The notes under the pieces are model-generated. The model did no database searches. It had not been told where the DNA came from and saw nothing but the letters and a program-made list of their open reading frames with translations. From an uncultured Selenomonadaceae bacterium (lineage in GTDB: Bacteria > Bacillota > Negativicutes > Selenomonadales > Selenomonadaceae): a stretch of DNA of 64,000 bases. Positions within the stretch are counted from its first letter, which is position 1; every line of letters begins with the position of its first letter. The translations under genes were made by a program, and so were the position numbers. The DNA lies in contig CAJOHN010000018.1 of NCBI GenBank assembly GCA_905234235.1, positions 1 to 64,000 on the forward strand, given 5' to 3'. Positions 18,093 through 26,343 of the stretch are shown one piece after another.

Positions 18093-19043
18093 ATGAAAAA
18101 ATTTTTTCGGGTAATCGCAGGCGGTTTCTTGGCAATGAGTTTATTAACAACGCCCGTATTCGCCGCACCAATGAATTTTGACGCCGACAGCGCGATTGCT
18201 CAATACACTCAGAAACTTCAGCGCGAACCAAATAACGCCGTTGTCTACAATAATCGCGGCTACGCTTACAAACTTAAAAAAGATTACGATAAAGCTATCG
18301 CCGACTTCACACGCGCTATCGAACTCGACCAGAATTATTCTGACGCATTTAATAATCGCGCTACTGTTTATGAAACTCTCGACCGTTACGACGACGCTTA
18401 TAACGATTATACTCGCGCTGTCGAAACCAATTCCAATAACGCCGTCGCCTTTAATAATCGCGGTTTGTTGACGGGGAAAATGGCTACTTACAAGGAAAAA
18501 TCCGGTAGCGACGCCTCCGCAATTTACGACCGTGCGATTAAAGATTTGACGCGAGCCGTTGAAATAAATCCAAATTACGCAGAGGCTTATCAAAATCGCG
18601 GTGTCGTTTGTTCTTGGAAGGGCGATAATAATTCGGCGATAACGGATTTGACTCGCGCCATCGGACTTGGAATTAACACGGTAGAAATTTTTTCAACTCG
18701 CGGCTCTTGCTATCGCGCACTCGGTGAAAAGGATAATGCTCTCGCCGACTTTAATAAAGCCATTGCGATTAACCCTAATCACGGCGGCACGTACAACAAT
18801 CGCGGCTTAATCTATTACGATAAAAAAGATTATCAGCGGGCGATTACAGATTTTAAGAAGGCTATCGAACTCGGAGTAAATTTGTCCGCCGCTTATACAA
18901 ATTTGGGGCTTTGTTACTATCAACTCGGCGATTACGACGCGGCGATTGACTGTTATAATCGTGCGCTGTCAGAGAATCAAAATTTCAAGCCTGCAATTCA
19001 AAATATGCAAGTCGCTTACGAGGCTAAAGCAGGACGCAGATAA
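18093..19043 (+). CDS. Exported TPR-repeat protein
   Basis: ATG 18093 is preferred over the in-frame GTG 18084 because it lies 7 bases after GAAGGTG. The 316-residue product has a signal peptide ending near PVFAA and then about seven tetratricopeptide repeats of 34 residues, with the usual consensus (NNRGYAYKLKKDYDKAIADF, AFNNRA, YNNRGLIYYDKKDYQRAI). TPR arrays bind peptides or partner proteins; a scaffold for the other exported proteins of this operon is a reasonable inference. A strong terminator follows 16 bases after the stop, closing the operon. Confidence 0.88.
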   Translation: MKKFFRVIAGGFLAMSLLTTPVFAAPMNFDADSAIAQYTQKLQREPNNAVVYNNRGYAYKLKKDYDKAIADFTRAIELDQNYSDAFNNRATVYETLDRYDDAYNDYTRAVETNSNNAVAFNNRGLLTGKMATYKEKSGSDASAIYDRAIKDLTRAVEINPNYAEAYQNRGVVCSWKGDNNSAITDLTRAIGLGINTVEIFSTRGSCYRALGEKDNALADFNKAIAINPNHGGTYNNRGLIYYDKKDYQRAITDFKKAIELGVNLSAAYTNLGLCYYQLGDYDAAIDCYNRALSENQNFKPAIQNMQVAYEAKAGRR

Positions 19044-19059
19044 TCGAACGAAATTTTTT

Positions 19060-19084
19060 GTCGCCTTAGCGGGCGGCTTTTTTA
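19060..19084 (+). terminator. Terminator closing the exported-protein operon
   Basis: GTCGCC (19060-19065) pairs with GGCGGC (19072-19077), loop of 6 bases, then seven of T/A (TTTTTTT). An A/T tract (AAATTTTTT) precedes the stem, as in the terminators at 23151 and 48165. Confidence 0.75.
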
Positions 19085-19113
19085 TTGCAAAAAAAAATCT
19101 GCGCGGGTATAAT
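19085..19113 (+). promoter_or_regulatory. Promoter of putP
   Basis: TTGCAA (19085-19090), 17-bp spacer, TATAAT (19108-19113), starting at the very end of the preceding terminator's T-run and 31 bases before the start codon. Confidence 0.8.
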
Positions 19114-19144
19114 GGCGCAGTTATGGAAAGGAGAGGATTTTAAT

Positions 19145-20623
19145 TTGACAAATGACGTGATGATTATTAACGCTTTCGTGCTGTATATCGGCTTGATGAT
19201 GGCGATTGGCGTTTACTACTACCGGCAAACAAAAAACATGAGCGATTATTTTCTCGGCAACCGCAAACTCGGCGCGTGGGTTACGTCGCTTAGTGCTGAG
19301 GCTTCCGATATGAGCGGCTGGATGCTAATGGGCGTGCCGGGTTTCGCTTACTTGGCGGGCTTGAACGCGGGTTGGATTGCTATTGGCATTGCGATTGGAA
19401 CTTGGGCGAATTGGCATTTTGTAGCGGCGCGGCTCCGTCAATATACTGAACTCGCCGGCAATTCGTTGACGCTCCCCGAATTTCTGCAGAATCGTTACAA
19501 GGACACGAGTAATTTGCTCCGAATCGTCCCCGCGATTTTTATTCTGATATTTTTTATTTTGTACACGTCGAGCGGCTTCGTGGCGGCGGGCAAACTTTTT
19601 GAAACGGTCTTCGGATTGCCCTTCCAATACGCAATATTTTTAGGCGCGGGCTCCGTCGTTTTCTACACGTTGATTGGCGGATTCCTCGCTGTCAGTCGCA
19701 CGGATTTTATTCAAGGCGTGATGATGTTCTTTGCAATTTTAATCGTCCCGACCTGCGCGGCAATGAGTTTGGGAGGTTTCGGCGACACGCTAACAGCTAT
19801 CGCTGATTATAAGCCGACGTTGTTTGAACCGTTCACGAAACCCGACGGCTCGACGCTCAGCGCGATTGAATTAATTTCATTGTTGGCGTGGGGAATTGGA
19901 TATTTCGGACAGCCGCACATTTTGGTTAGGTTCATGGCAATTCGTTCGACAAAAGAACTCCCGCAAGCAACTCGAATCGCGATGACTTGGGTAACGTTGA
20001 GTTTGGCGGCGGCAGTAACAATCGGCATGGTTGGCACGGTTTATTTGACGACACCGCTTGAAGGCACGAACTCAGAAACCGTCTTCCTGCTCATGACGAA
20101 TCAGTTATTCCCGCCGATAGTCGCAGGCTTAGTATTGAGCGCGGTACTCGCGGCGATTATGTCAACGGCTTCATCACAACTTTTAGTGGCGGCGTCGGCG
20201 TTCGCGCAAGATTTTTATAAAACTTTAATTCGCAAGGACGCTAATCAAACTGAACTCGTTTGGATTTCGCGGGCGTCGGTTTTAATCATTGCGTCGATAG
20301 CGGTTTTTCTCGGCTTCAATCCCGATAGTTTTATTCTCGACATGGTTGCTTATGCTTGGGCGGGATTCGGCGCGGCATTCGGTCCGGCGTTGCTTATGAG
20401 TTTATTTTGGCGCAGGACGACTAAAGCGGGCGTCATCGCGGGGATAATCGTTGGCGGCGTTACGGTTTTGGTTTGGAAACACTTTGAATTTTTGGGGCTG
20501 TATGAAATTGTGCCGGGCTTTATCTTCTCGCTGATTGCAATTTATATCGTCAGCAAATTCGACGCAGAGCCCGACCGCGACATTCTTAAAACGTTCGACA
20601 AAGTTGGCACCAGTAGGATTTAA
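19145..20623 (+). CDS. putP: Sodium/proline symporter
   Basis: Sodium:solute symporter family (SSS), PutP type: imports proline with Na+. The start is placed at TTG 19145, 8 bases after AAAGGAGAGG (19127-19136), because the upstream start-like codon at 19085 lies inside the -35 box. This gives 492 residues, the usual PutP length. Visible motifs are the N-terminal helix, YYRQTKNMSDYFLGNRKLG, SAEASDMSGWMLMGVPG (Na+ and proline site), YTLIGGFLAVSRTDFIQG and SAVLAAIMSTASSQLLVAASA. About 13 membrane helices are expected. A lipoprotein gene follows after 3 bases, so the two may be co-transcribed. Confidence 0.94.
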   Translation: MTNDVMIINAFVLYIGLMMAIGVYYYRQTKNMSDYFLGNRKLGAWVTSLSAEASDMSGWMLMGVPGFAYLAGLNAGWIAIGIAIGTWANWHFVAARLRQYTELAGNSLTLPEFLQNRYKDTSNLLRIVPAIFILIFFILYTSSGFVAAGKLFETVFGLPFQYAIFLGAGSVVFYTLIGGFLAVSRTDFIQGVMMFFAILIVPTCAAMSLGGFGDTLTAIADYKPTLFEPFTKPDGSTLSAIELISLLAWGIGYFGQPHILVRFMAIRSTKELPQATRIAMTWVTLSLAAAVTIGMVGTVYLTTPLEGTNSETVFLLMTNQLFPPIVAGLVLSAVLAAIMSTASSQLLVAASAFAQDFYKTLIRKDANQTELVWISRASVLIIASIAVFLGFNPDSFILDMVAYAWAGFGAAFGPALLMSLFWRRTTKAGVIAGIIVGGVTVLVWKHFEFLGLYEIVPGFIFSLIAIYIVSKFDAEPDRDILKTFDKVGTSRI

Positions 20624-20626
20624 ATC

Positions 20627-21445
20627 ATGAAGAAAATTTTTATCGTCGCGCTGATTTTTATCTGTACAATCTGCGCGGGCTGTTTTCAAGCTAAATTCGA
20701 TTTGATAATCACGGGCGACGGCGCGGTTACGAGGAATTGGAAAATTTTAGGGACGGCTCCGTTTAGTCGGCAGATTGAAGCTTGGAAGGCGGAGAACGAA
20801 AAACTTTTCCCGAATCTGACGGTTAAGCCCGTTGCTGAGGGCGATATGCTCGGTTATGAGTTCGCCGTTAATTATCCTGACCTTGAAACTTTTGCGAAGT
20901 CTCCGAGTAAAATTTATTCGGCGCACGCGGGCAAGAATAAGGGCATTTCGCGACACAAAAGTTGGTTCTTCGACGAATACGCCTTTGATTTTTATTTTGA
21001 AAGTCCGCCCGCCAATCTCCCGCCCGAAGCCGAGTTCATAACGCAAGCGGCGTTCAATAATGTTGTCTATGATATGGCGATTCAGTTTCCAAATCCTGTT
21101 GAAAGTCATAACGCTGACACTGTCGAGAGCGACGGCAAATTTTTAAAATGGAATTTAGCTCCCGTGTTGATTCACGGCGGCGAACGTCATATGAACGCCC
21201 GATTTAAAATTTGGCACAAGGATAAAATTGCGTTGACGGCGGCGATTGAAATTTTATTTTTAGCGACGGCGATATTTTTCTTTATCAAAGCCCGCGCAGA
21301 AGAATCCGAAAGTATCAGCAAAGATTTAAGATTCAAGCGTAACGTTTTCGCGGGATTGTTCATTGCGTTGGCGATAATCGCGGCTTATCAAAGTCTCGCG
21401 CCCGTTAATTTCACCGACGCCGATATAATTTCCCTTGCAATTTGA
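20627..21445 (+). CDS. Membrane-anchored lipoprotein, LppM/DUF3153-like
   Basis: The N-terminus has a lipoprotein signal ending in a CAGC lipobox (Cys 18). The mature start, FDLIITGDGAVTRNWKI, resembles the LppM/DUF3153 domain of exported lipoproteins with a beta-rich fold. A single membrane helix near residues 205-222 (LTAAIEILFLATAIFFFI) and a second hydrophobic stretch near the C-terminus (NVFAGLFIALAIIAAY) follow. 272 residues. The ribosome binding site is weak and lies inside the end of putP, suggesting coupling. No role can be assigned. The rpsT promoter overlaps its last codons. Confidence 0.65.
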   Translation: MKKIFIVALIFICTICAGCFQAKFDLIITGDGAVTRNWKILGTAPFSRQIEAWKAENEKLFPNLTVKPVAEGDMLGYEFAVNYPDLETFAKSPSKIYSAHAGKNKGISRHKSWFFDEYAFDFYFESPPANLPPEAEFITQAAFNNVVYDMAIQFPNPVESHNADTVESDGKFLKWNLAPVLIHGGERHMNARFKIWHKDKIALTAAIEILFLATAIFFFIKARAEESESISKDLRFKRNVFAGLFIALAIIAAYQSLAPVNFTDADIISLAI

Positions 21446-21463
21446 AACGCGCTGTGATAAACT
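21435..21463 (+). promoter_or_regulatory. Promoter of rpsT
   Basis: TTGCAA (21435-21440), 17-bp spacer, TAAACT (21458-21463), overlapping the end of the upstream lipoprotein gene, 35 bases before the TTG start. Confidence 0.65.
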
Positions 21464-21498
21464 TCGACAACTGTAAAAGTTTTAAGGAGGTATTTTAC

Positions 21499-21765
21499 TT
21501 GCCCAATATTAAATCATCAATCAAAAGCATGAAGGTCGACGCGAAACGCCGCGCCCGTAATATTTTCGAGAAAACGCGCATGAAAAAAGCTCAAAAGCAA
21601 GTCTTAGCGGCGATAGCGGCTGGCGATGCGGCGGAGGCTAAAAAACTTCTTCCTGCGGCTCACAAAGCCATAGACCAAGCGGCGGCGAATAACACGATTC
21701 ACAAGAACGCGGCTGCCCGTAAAAAATCTAAGCTCACGTTGAAAGTAAACGCGATTCCGGCTTAA
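21499..21765 (+). CDS. rpsT: 30S ribosomal protein S20
   Basis: 88 residues, the usual S20 length when started at TTG 21499, which lies 6 bases after a perfect AAGGAGGT (21484-21491). An in-frame ATG at 21442 would add a non-homologous extension. The sequence is basic and helical (PNIKSSIKSMKVDAKRRARN, TRMKKAQKQV, HKNAAARKKSKL), as expected for this primary 16S rRNA-binding protein of the 30S body. A UUG start is also known in E. coli rpsT, where it takes part in autoregulation; whether this applies here is unknown. Monocistronic, with its own promoter and a tandem terminator. Confidence 0.95.
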   Translation: MPNIKSSIKSMKVDAKRRARNIFEKTRMKKAQKQVLAAIAAGDAAEAKKLLPAAHKAIDQAAANNTIHKNAAARKKSKLTLKVNAIPA

Positions 21766-21774
21766 AAATCTTCG

Positions 21775-21807
21775 AGGGTTCGTCAAAAGGACGGGCTCTA
21801 TTTTTTT
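21775..21807 (+). terminator. Terminator 1 after rpsT
   Basis: AGGGTTCGTC (21775-21784) pairs with GACGGGCTCT (21790-21799), 10 bp with three G-U pairs, loop of 5, then A and seven T. Confidence 0.7.
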
Positions 21808-21845
21808 ATCCTCGACGTTCTAAACGAGCGTTGGGGATTTTTTTT
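21808..21845 (+). terminator. Terminator 2 after rpsT (tandem)
   Basis: ATCCTCGACG (21808-21817) pairs with CGTTGGGGAT (21829-21838), 10 bp with two G-U pairs, loop of 11, then seven T. It follows terminator 1 without a gap. Confidence 0.75.
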
Positions 21846-21877
21846 ATTAATGTTTCGTTAAAATTGGCGGTTGGGAA

Positions 21878-21905
21878 TTGACGAAAAAAAAAAATCAATT
21901 ATAAT
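21878..21905 (+). promoter_or_regulatory. Promoter of the small exported protein and serine hydrolase pair
   Basis: TTGACG (21878-21883), 16-bp A-rich spacer, TATAAT (21900-21905), 24 bases before the ATG at 21930. A GGCGGTTGGGAATTG element precedes it and resembles the repeat at 7165-7179. Confidence 0.7.
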
Positions 21906-21929
21906 GGTTCCCAAAAGGAGGCGTTTCTT

Positions 21930-22244
21930 ATGTACAAAAAAGTTTTGGTAGCAATGGTTTTAGCGGCGGCATTGGTCGTTGCGGGCGGCGTCAAGGCGGA
22001 GGCGGCAGAGGTTTATGTCGGCACTTACAGCGACGGAACAGCGGCTTATCTCCTGACCAACACAGTAGCCGGCGGACGTGGAAATTTTGCCTGCACAGTC
22101 AGAGCCGGCAGAGATTACATCCACTACAGCTTTTGGTATTCAAACGGAAGACCTTATTACAGAAATGATTGGCCTGCTGAGGGCTATGTCTACGGCAGCG
22201 GCTCACCGGTAGCGATAGGAATTTGGGAATGGGTTAATGGTTGA
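21930..22244 (+). CDS. Small exported protein of unknown function
   Basis: 104 residues with a clear signal peptide (YKKVLVAMVLAAALVVAGG...EAA). The mature 78 residues are rich in Tyr, Gly and Trp and look like an all-beta domain (VYVGTYSDGTAAYLL, YIHYSFWYSNGRPYY, IGIWEWVNG). One Cys. No known family recognised. AAAGGAGG precedes the ATG. The next gene begins 11 bases after its stop, so the two share a transcript. Could bind the wall or a sugar, but that is a guess from composition. Confidence 0.65.
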   Translation: MYKKVLVAMVLAAALVVAGGVKAEAAEVYVGTYSDGTAAYLLTNTVAGGRGNFACTVRAGRDYIHYSFWYSNGRPYYRNDWPAEGYVYGSGSPVAIGIWEWVNG

Positions 22245-22255
22245 CGGGAGAAACA

Positions 22256-23140
22256 ATGCTAAGTAAATTTTTTGTTGCGCTGATGATAATTGCCGTGATA
22301 TTTACTTCGGCTTGTGTCGGCGACGAAAAAATTTCTCCTGCGCCGAAAACCGTTTCCAAAGTCGCGGCGCAACCTCTCTTCGACGACACACCCGCCAAAG
22401 TCGCTCAATATCTAAACGACGGCACCGAGTACGCGGTTTATCTGGCTTATCCGCAAAAATCTTCCGAGACGTTCGTTTACAATTCAAAGCCCATGCGTTC
22501 GGCGAGTATGATCAAAGTTTTTATTATGGCGGCGATTATGGACAAGGCGGAACGTGGCGAACTCGACATTAACGAAACGTTGACTCTGCGCGGCAGTGAT
22601 AAAGTTGGCGGCGCGGGGATTTTAGCGGGCTATCCTTCGGGCAGTGAACTTTCTTTGCGCGAGGTTATGGAGCTGATGATAACTCACAGCGACAACACCG
22701 CCACTAACATTTTAATCGACCGCTTGGGAATGTCGACGATTAACGATTACATTCAGCGCGAAGGCTACGGCGATACAATTTTGCGGCGCAAGATGATGGA
22801 CTTCGACGCGGTTGCGGCAGGGCGAGAAAATTTTTCTTCCGTGCGAGACTTGGGAACTTTTTTCACGCGGCTTTATAATTATGAATGCGTCGGCGAACGC
22901 TACGATAAAATTATGATTGATTTCCTCGTTAAGCAGACCGACACCGATTGTTTCCCCGCCGCTCTGCCCGATAAACAAATTGCTCACAAGACGGGCGCAC
23001 TCGACGGGCTTTACGACGACGGCGGAATTATTTACAGCGACTCCGGCGACGCCGTGCTCGTCATCATGACGGAAAATTTTACGGGCGAATGGAATACGAT
23101 TCAGCACATGAAAGCTTTTGCCCGCGCAGTTATCGATTAA
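22256..23140 (+). CDS. Serine hydrolase of the class A beta-lactamase fold, lipoprotein
   Basis: 294 residues. The start is ATG 22256, 5 bases after GGGAGA. The N-terminus is a signal with a possible lipobox (FTSAC, Cys 20). The beta-lactamase/DD-peptidase fold is shown by SMIK (Ser 84, Lys 87), SDN (145-147) and KTG (245-247) at the right spacing. The ExxLN motif of the omega loop, which carries the deacylating Glu of class A beta-lactamases, is not visible about 35 residues after SDN; this stretch reads LRRKMMDFDAVAAG. It may therefore be a penicillin-interactive or peptidase-like protein rather than a true resistance enzyme. A terminator follows. Confidence 0.8.
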   Translation: MLSKFFVALMIIAVIFTSACVGDEKISPAPKTVSKVAAQPLFDDTPAKVAQYLNDGTEYAVYLAYPQKSSETFVYNSKPMRSASMIKVFIMAAIMDKAERGELDINETLTLRGSDKVGGAGILAGYPSGSELSLREVMELMITHSDNTATNILIDRLGMSTINDYIQREGYGDTILRRKMMDFDAVAAGRENFSSVRDLGTFFTRLYNYECVGERYDKIMIDFLVKQTDTDCFPAALPDKQIAHKTGALDGLYDDGGIIYSDSGDAVLVIMTENFTGEWNTIQHMKAFARAVID

Positions 23141-23150
23141 AAATTTTTAA

Positions 23151-23177
23151 GCCGCTCACGAGGCGGCATTTTTTTTT
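23151..23177 (+). terminator. Terminator after the serine hydrolase gene
   Basis: GCCGCT (23151-23156) pairs with GGCGGC (23162-23167), 5-base loop, then A and nine T. Confidence 0.75.
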
Positions 23178-23190
23178 GCGCAGATAAGGC

Positions 23191-23219
23191 TTGCTATATC
23201 GAATCAATTCAACTAAAAT
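23191..23219 (+). promoter_or_regulatory. Promoter of the hybrid histidine kinase
   Basis: TTGCTA (23191-23196), 17-bp spacer, TAAAAT (23214-23219), 33 bases before ATG. Confidence 0.65.
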
Positions 23220-23251
23220 CTGCAGAGAAAATTCAGCGCGAGGTTTAAGTC

Positions 23252-26200
23252 ATGGAAGAAAAAAATTCAACTGAAAATAAACGAACAGCTTCAACGGCAA
23301 TAGTCGGCGGTGCGATAATCGCCGTGCTTTTGATTTTATCGACGTTGTGGATAAATCATCAAGCTCAAAACGGGACAAGCGACGCGGTTCAATCTGTCAG
23401 CGAATTATATCTGCGCGAATTGACTGCCCGCCGCGAACAAGGTATTTCCTCCCGAATCAAAGACAGTATCGCCGACATAAAAACCGCACTGAAAATTTTA
23501 TCGCCAAATGATTTGCAAAACGTCGAGACTTTAACGGCATTCCTGAACAGATTCAAAACGATTTATGAAGTCAATCAATTTGCCTTCGTCGACGCGAACG
23601 GTAATATTTTCACGCCCGAAGGTATCGCCACTAATCGCGATGAATATTTTTTTGTCGACGAGCGCATTGCCGAGACGAAAATTTTTACTTACGATCTGTT
23701 CGAGAAAGATAAATGCGTAGCCGTCGTCGTGCCCGTCGAGAATATAAGTTTTCAAGGCGTGCCGATTAAAAGTTGTTTCATACAAGCCGACATTCAAGAT
23801 TTGCTTAAGGAAATTCTTTTGGAGACGACTAACAGCGAGATAACTTTCTTCAACCTCTACTACAAGAATGGCGAATCGCTGACTGATTCTGTGCTCGGCA
23901 GTATGGGAATCGGCACCAATCTCCTCGACGCGCTCGACAACGCTACTTTTAACGACGGCTATTCTAAGGAACAAGTCAAATTCGATTTTGAAAATTCTCG
24001 CGGCGGCATGGCGGCTTTTACTTTCAACGGCGATAAGGAAATGCTTTACTATCGTCCCGTCGAAGGCACCGGCTGGATGTTGTCCTATCTGATTCAAGAA
24101 AATAAAATCTCGGACGAAATTTCTCCGATAAGTTCGGATATGCGCGGGCGTTCGATGATTCAAATTTTGTTTACCGTCGTCGCAATGCTGATTGTTTTTC
24201 GGCTGATAAGTTCGCAGGTACGGAAAAATTCTCGGCTCCTCCATCAGAAAAATATTACCGAAGCAGAGGCGCGAGTCAAGCAGGAGGAAATGGAGGAAAA
24301 ACTCCGCTTGCAAACGCAATTGCTTTCTGAAGAACGTCGGCGTCGTCGGCAAAGCGAAATGATTCAAGCGTTGACGGCGGATTATCGGCTCGTCTATCAT
24401 TTGAATTTGGATTCTGATGAGGCGGTTTGTTATCGCGTCGCGCCCGATATTTCTACGCAACTCAATCGCAGGCAAAGTGACATCATAAAATTCCAAGCGG
24501 CGATGAAAAATTATGTGCGAACGTTCGTTTCTCCGTCCGACCGCGACGAGCTTTTGGAATTTGTTAAGCCGGAAAATATTCGTGCGCGCCTCGAAAACGA
24601 AGAAATTATTTCGCACCGTTATCAACTGATTCAGCAGGGCAAGGAAATTTTTATGATGCTCCGCATTGCGCGAATTGATAGCGGACTCCATGCGGTGGGC
24701 GTCGGTTTTGCTAATGTCGACGAAGAAACCCGCGAGACGCTTGCCAAAAATCAAGTCTTGGCAGAAGCCCTCGCGCAAGCCCGCCACGCTAACGCCTCCA
24801 AAACAACTTTCCTGTCGAATATGAGCCACGACATCCGCACGCCTATGAACGCAATTATCGGTTTCACGACGATGGCTTTGCGACACTTTGAAAATCGCGG
24901 GCAAGTTAAAGACTCGTTGGAGAAAGTTTTATCGTCGAGTAATCATTTGTTGGGCTTGATTAATGATATTCTTGACATGAGCCGAATCGAGAGCGGACGA
25001 GTTGAAGTCGCCGAACAAGAATGCAACCTCTCCGACCTCGTCCATAACTTGATTCATTTGATTCAGCCGCAAGTCACCGCCAAGCAACAGAAATTCCAAA
25101 TCGACGCGTTCAAAGTTAAGAATGAGGACGTTTACGCCGACCAACTTAAAATTAACCAAGTCTTGATAAATATCCTAAGCAACGCGGTTAAATATACGCC
25201 GTCGACTGGCTCGATTTTCTTCCGCATTTCTCAATACGAATCCAAAATCCCCGGTTGCGCTAAATACGAATTTAAAATCAAAGATAACGGCATGGGCATG
25301 AGTAAAGAATTTCTTAAGCACGTGTTCGACGCCTTTGAACGCGAGGAGACTTCGACAAAGAGCGGCATTCAAGGCACGGGGCTTGGCATGTCGATAACTA
25401 AAAAAATGGTTGAGCTTATGGGCGGCGAGATTTACGTTGAGAGCGAGAAAGATAAAGGTAGCGAGTTCACTGTAACTTTGGACTTGAAACTTCAGCACAA
25501 CGTTAAGCAAATACCGATACAAGAGCTGAAAAATTTGCGCGCCTTGATTGTCGACGACGACTTTAACACTTGCGAATCCGTAACGACGATGCTTAAGCAA
25601 ATGGGAATGCGTTCAGAGTGGACGACTTCGCCGCGTGAAGCTGTATTCCGCGCAGGCAGAGCACTCGACGACGACCCGTTTAGCGCGTACATAATCGATT
25701 GGCTTATGCCCGAACAAAACGGCATTGAAACGGTTCGGCAAATTCGTCGCGTTGTCGGCAATACCGCGCCCGTGATTATCTTGACGGCTTACGATTATTC
25801 CGATATTGAATTGGAGGCAAAGGCGGCGGGCGTCACGACTTTTTGCACTAAGCCGCTGTTCATGTCCGATTTGAAGAATGCATTATCGCGGGCGATGAGC
25901 GGGCGTGAAGACGATAACAAAAACCACGACGATTTATCTTCGACGGACTTTAGCGGTAAGCGCGTTTTGCTGGTTGAGGATATTGAAGTTAATCGTGAGA
26001 TTGCCAAAGCGATTCTGCAGGAAATTGGACTTGACGTTGAGGACGCGGGCGACGGTACAGTTGCAGTGAGAATGGTTAAAAATTCGCCGCCGAATCACTA
26101 CGACATAATTTTAATGGATGTACAAATGCCGACGATGAACGGTTACGAGGCGACGAAAAATATCCGCGCATTGAAACGCACAGACGCGCAGACCGTTCCG

Positions 26201-26332
26201 ATTGTCGCGATGACAGCCAACGCCTTTGAAGAGGATAAGGAAAACGCGCTCAAATGCGGTATGAACGACCACCTCGCTAAGCCGCTTGACATTCCAAAAC
26301 TCCTCGCGACGTTGCGCAAATATTTGAAGTGA
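23252..26332 (+). CDS. Hybrid sensor histidine kinase with two receiver domains
   Basis: Large membrane kinase of 1,026 residues. Order: membrane helix (about 17-38), an extracytoplasmic sensor of about 260 residues (Cache-like), a second membrane helix (about 300-322), a coiled coil, a PAS-like segment (about 370-495), the HisKA domain with the phosphorylated His in SNMSHDIRTPMNAIIG (about 525), the ATPase domain (NQVLINILSNAVKYTP, GTGLGMSI), a receiver domain (ALIVDDD, IIDWLMP) and a second receiver domain (VLLVEDIEVN, ILMDVQMPTMNGYEA). It lacks a C-terminal Hpt domain, so phosphate must pass to a separate protein. A weak GAGG lies 9 bases before ATG. The DUF4422 gene follows after 11 bases. 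Signal and target unknown. Confidence 0.9.
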   Translation: MEEKNSTENKRTASTAIVGGAIIAVLLILSTLWINHQAQNGTSDAVQSVSELYLRELTARREQGISSRIKDSIADIKTALKILSPNDLQNVETLTAFLNRFKTIYEVNQFAFVDANGNIFTPEGIATNRDEYFFVDERIAETKIFTYDLFEKDKCVAVVVPVENISFQGVPIKSCFIQADIQDLLKEILLETTNSEITFFNLYYKNGESLTDSVLGSMGIGTNLLDALDNATFNDGYSKEQVKFDFENSRGGMAAFTFNGDKEMLYYRPVEGTGWMLSYLIQENKISDEISPISSDMRGRSMIQILFTVVAMLIVFRLISSQVRKNSRLLHQKNITEAEARVKQEEMEEKLRLQTQLLSEERRRRRQSEMIQALTADYRLVYHLNLDSDEAVCYRVAPDISTQLNRRQSDIIKFQAAMKNYVRTFVSPSDRDELLEFVKPENIRARLENEEIISHRYQLIQQGKEIFMMLRIARIDSGLHAVGVGFANVDEETRETLAKNQVLAEALAQARHANASKTTFLSNMSHDIRTPMNAIIGFTTMALRHFENRGQVKDSLEKVLSSSNHLLGLINDILDMSRIESGRVEVAEQECNLSDLVHNLIHLIQPQVTAKQQKFQIDAFKVKNEDVYADQLKINQVLINILSNAVKYTPSTGSIFFRISQYESKIPGCAKYEFKIKDNGMGMSKEFLKHVFDAFEREETSTKSGIQGTGLGMSITKKMVELMGGEIYVESEKDKGSEFTVTLDLKLQHNVKQIPIQELKNLRALIVDDDFNTCESVTTMLKQMGMRSEWTTSPREAVFRAGRALDDDPFSAYIIDWLMPEQNGIETVRQIRRVVGNTAPVIILTAYDYSDIELEAKAAGVTTFCTKPLFMSDLKNALSRAMSGREDDNKNHDDLSSTDFSGKRVLLVEDIEVNREIAKAILQEIGLDVEDAGDGTVAVRMVKNSPPNHYDIILMDVQMPTMNGYEATKNIRALKRTDAQTVPIVAMTANAFEEDKENALKCGMNDHLAKPLDIPKLLATLRKYLK

Positions 26333-26343
26333 GGCGATTGACT

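Noticed and set aside
23531-24904. A 457-codon open frame on the minus strand
   Set aside because: It is fully antisense to the histidine kinase gene, whose domains are clear; it has no binding site, no family motif, and its composition reflects the reversed codons of the kinase.
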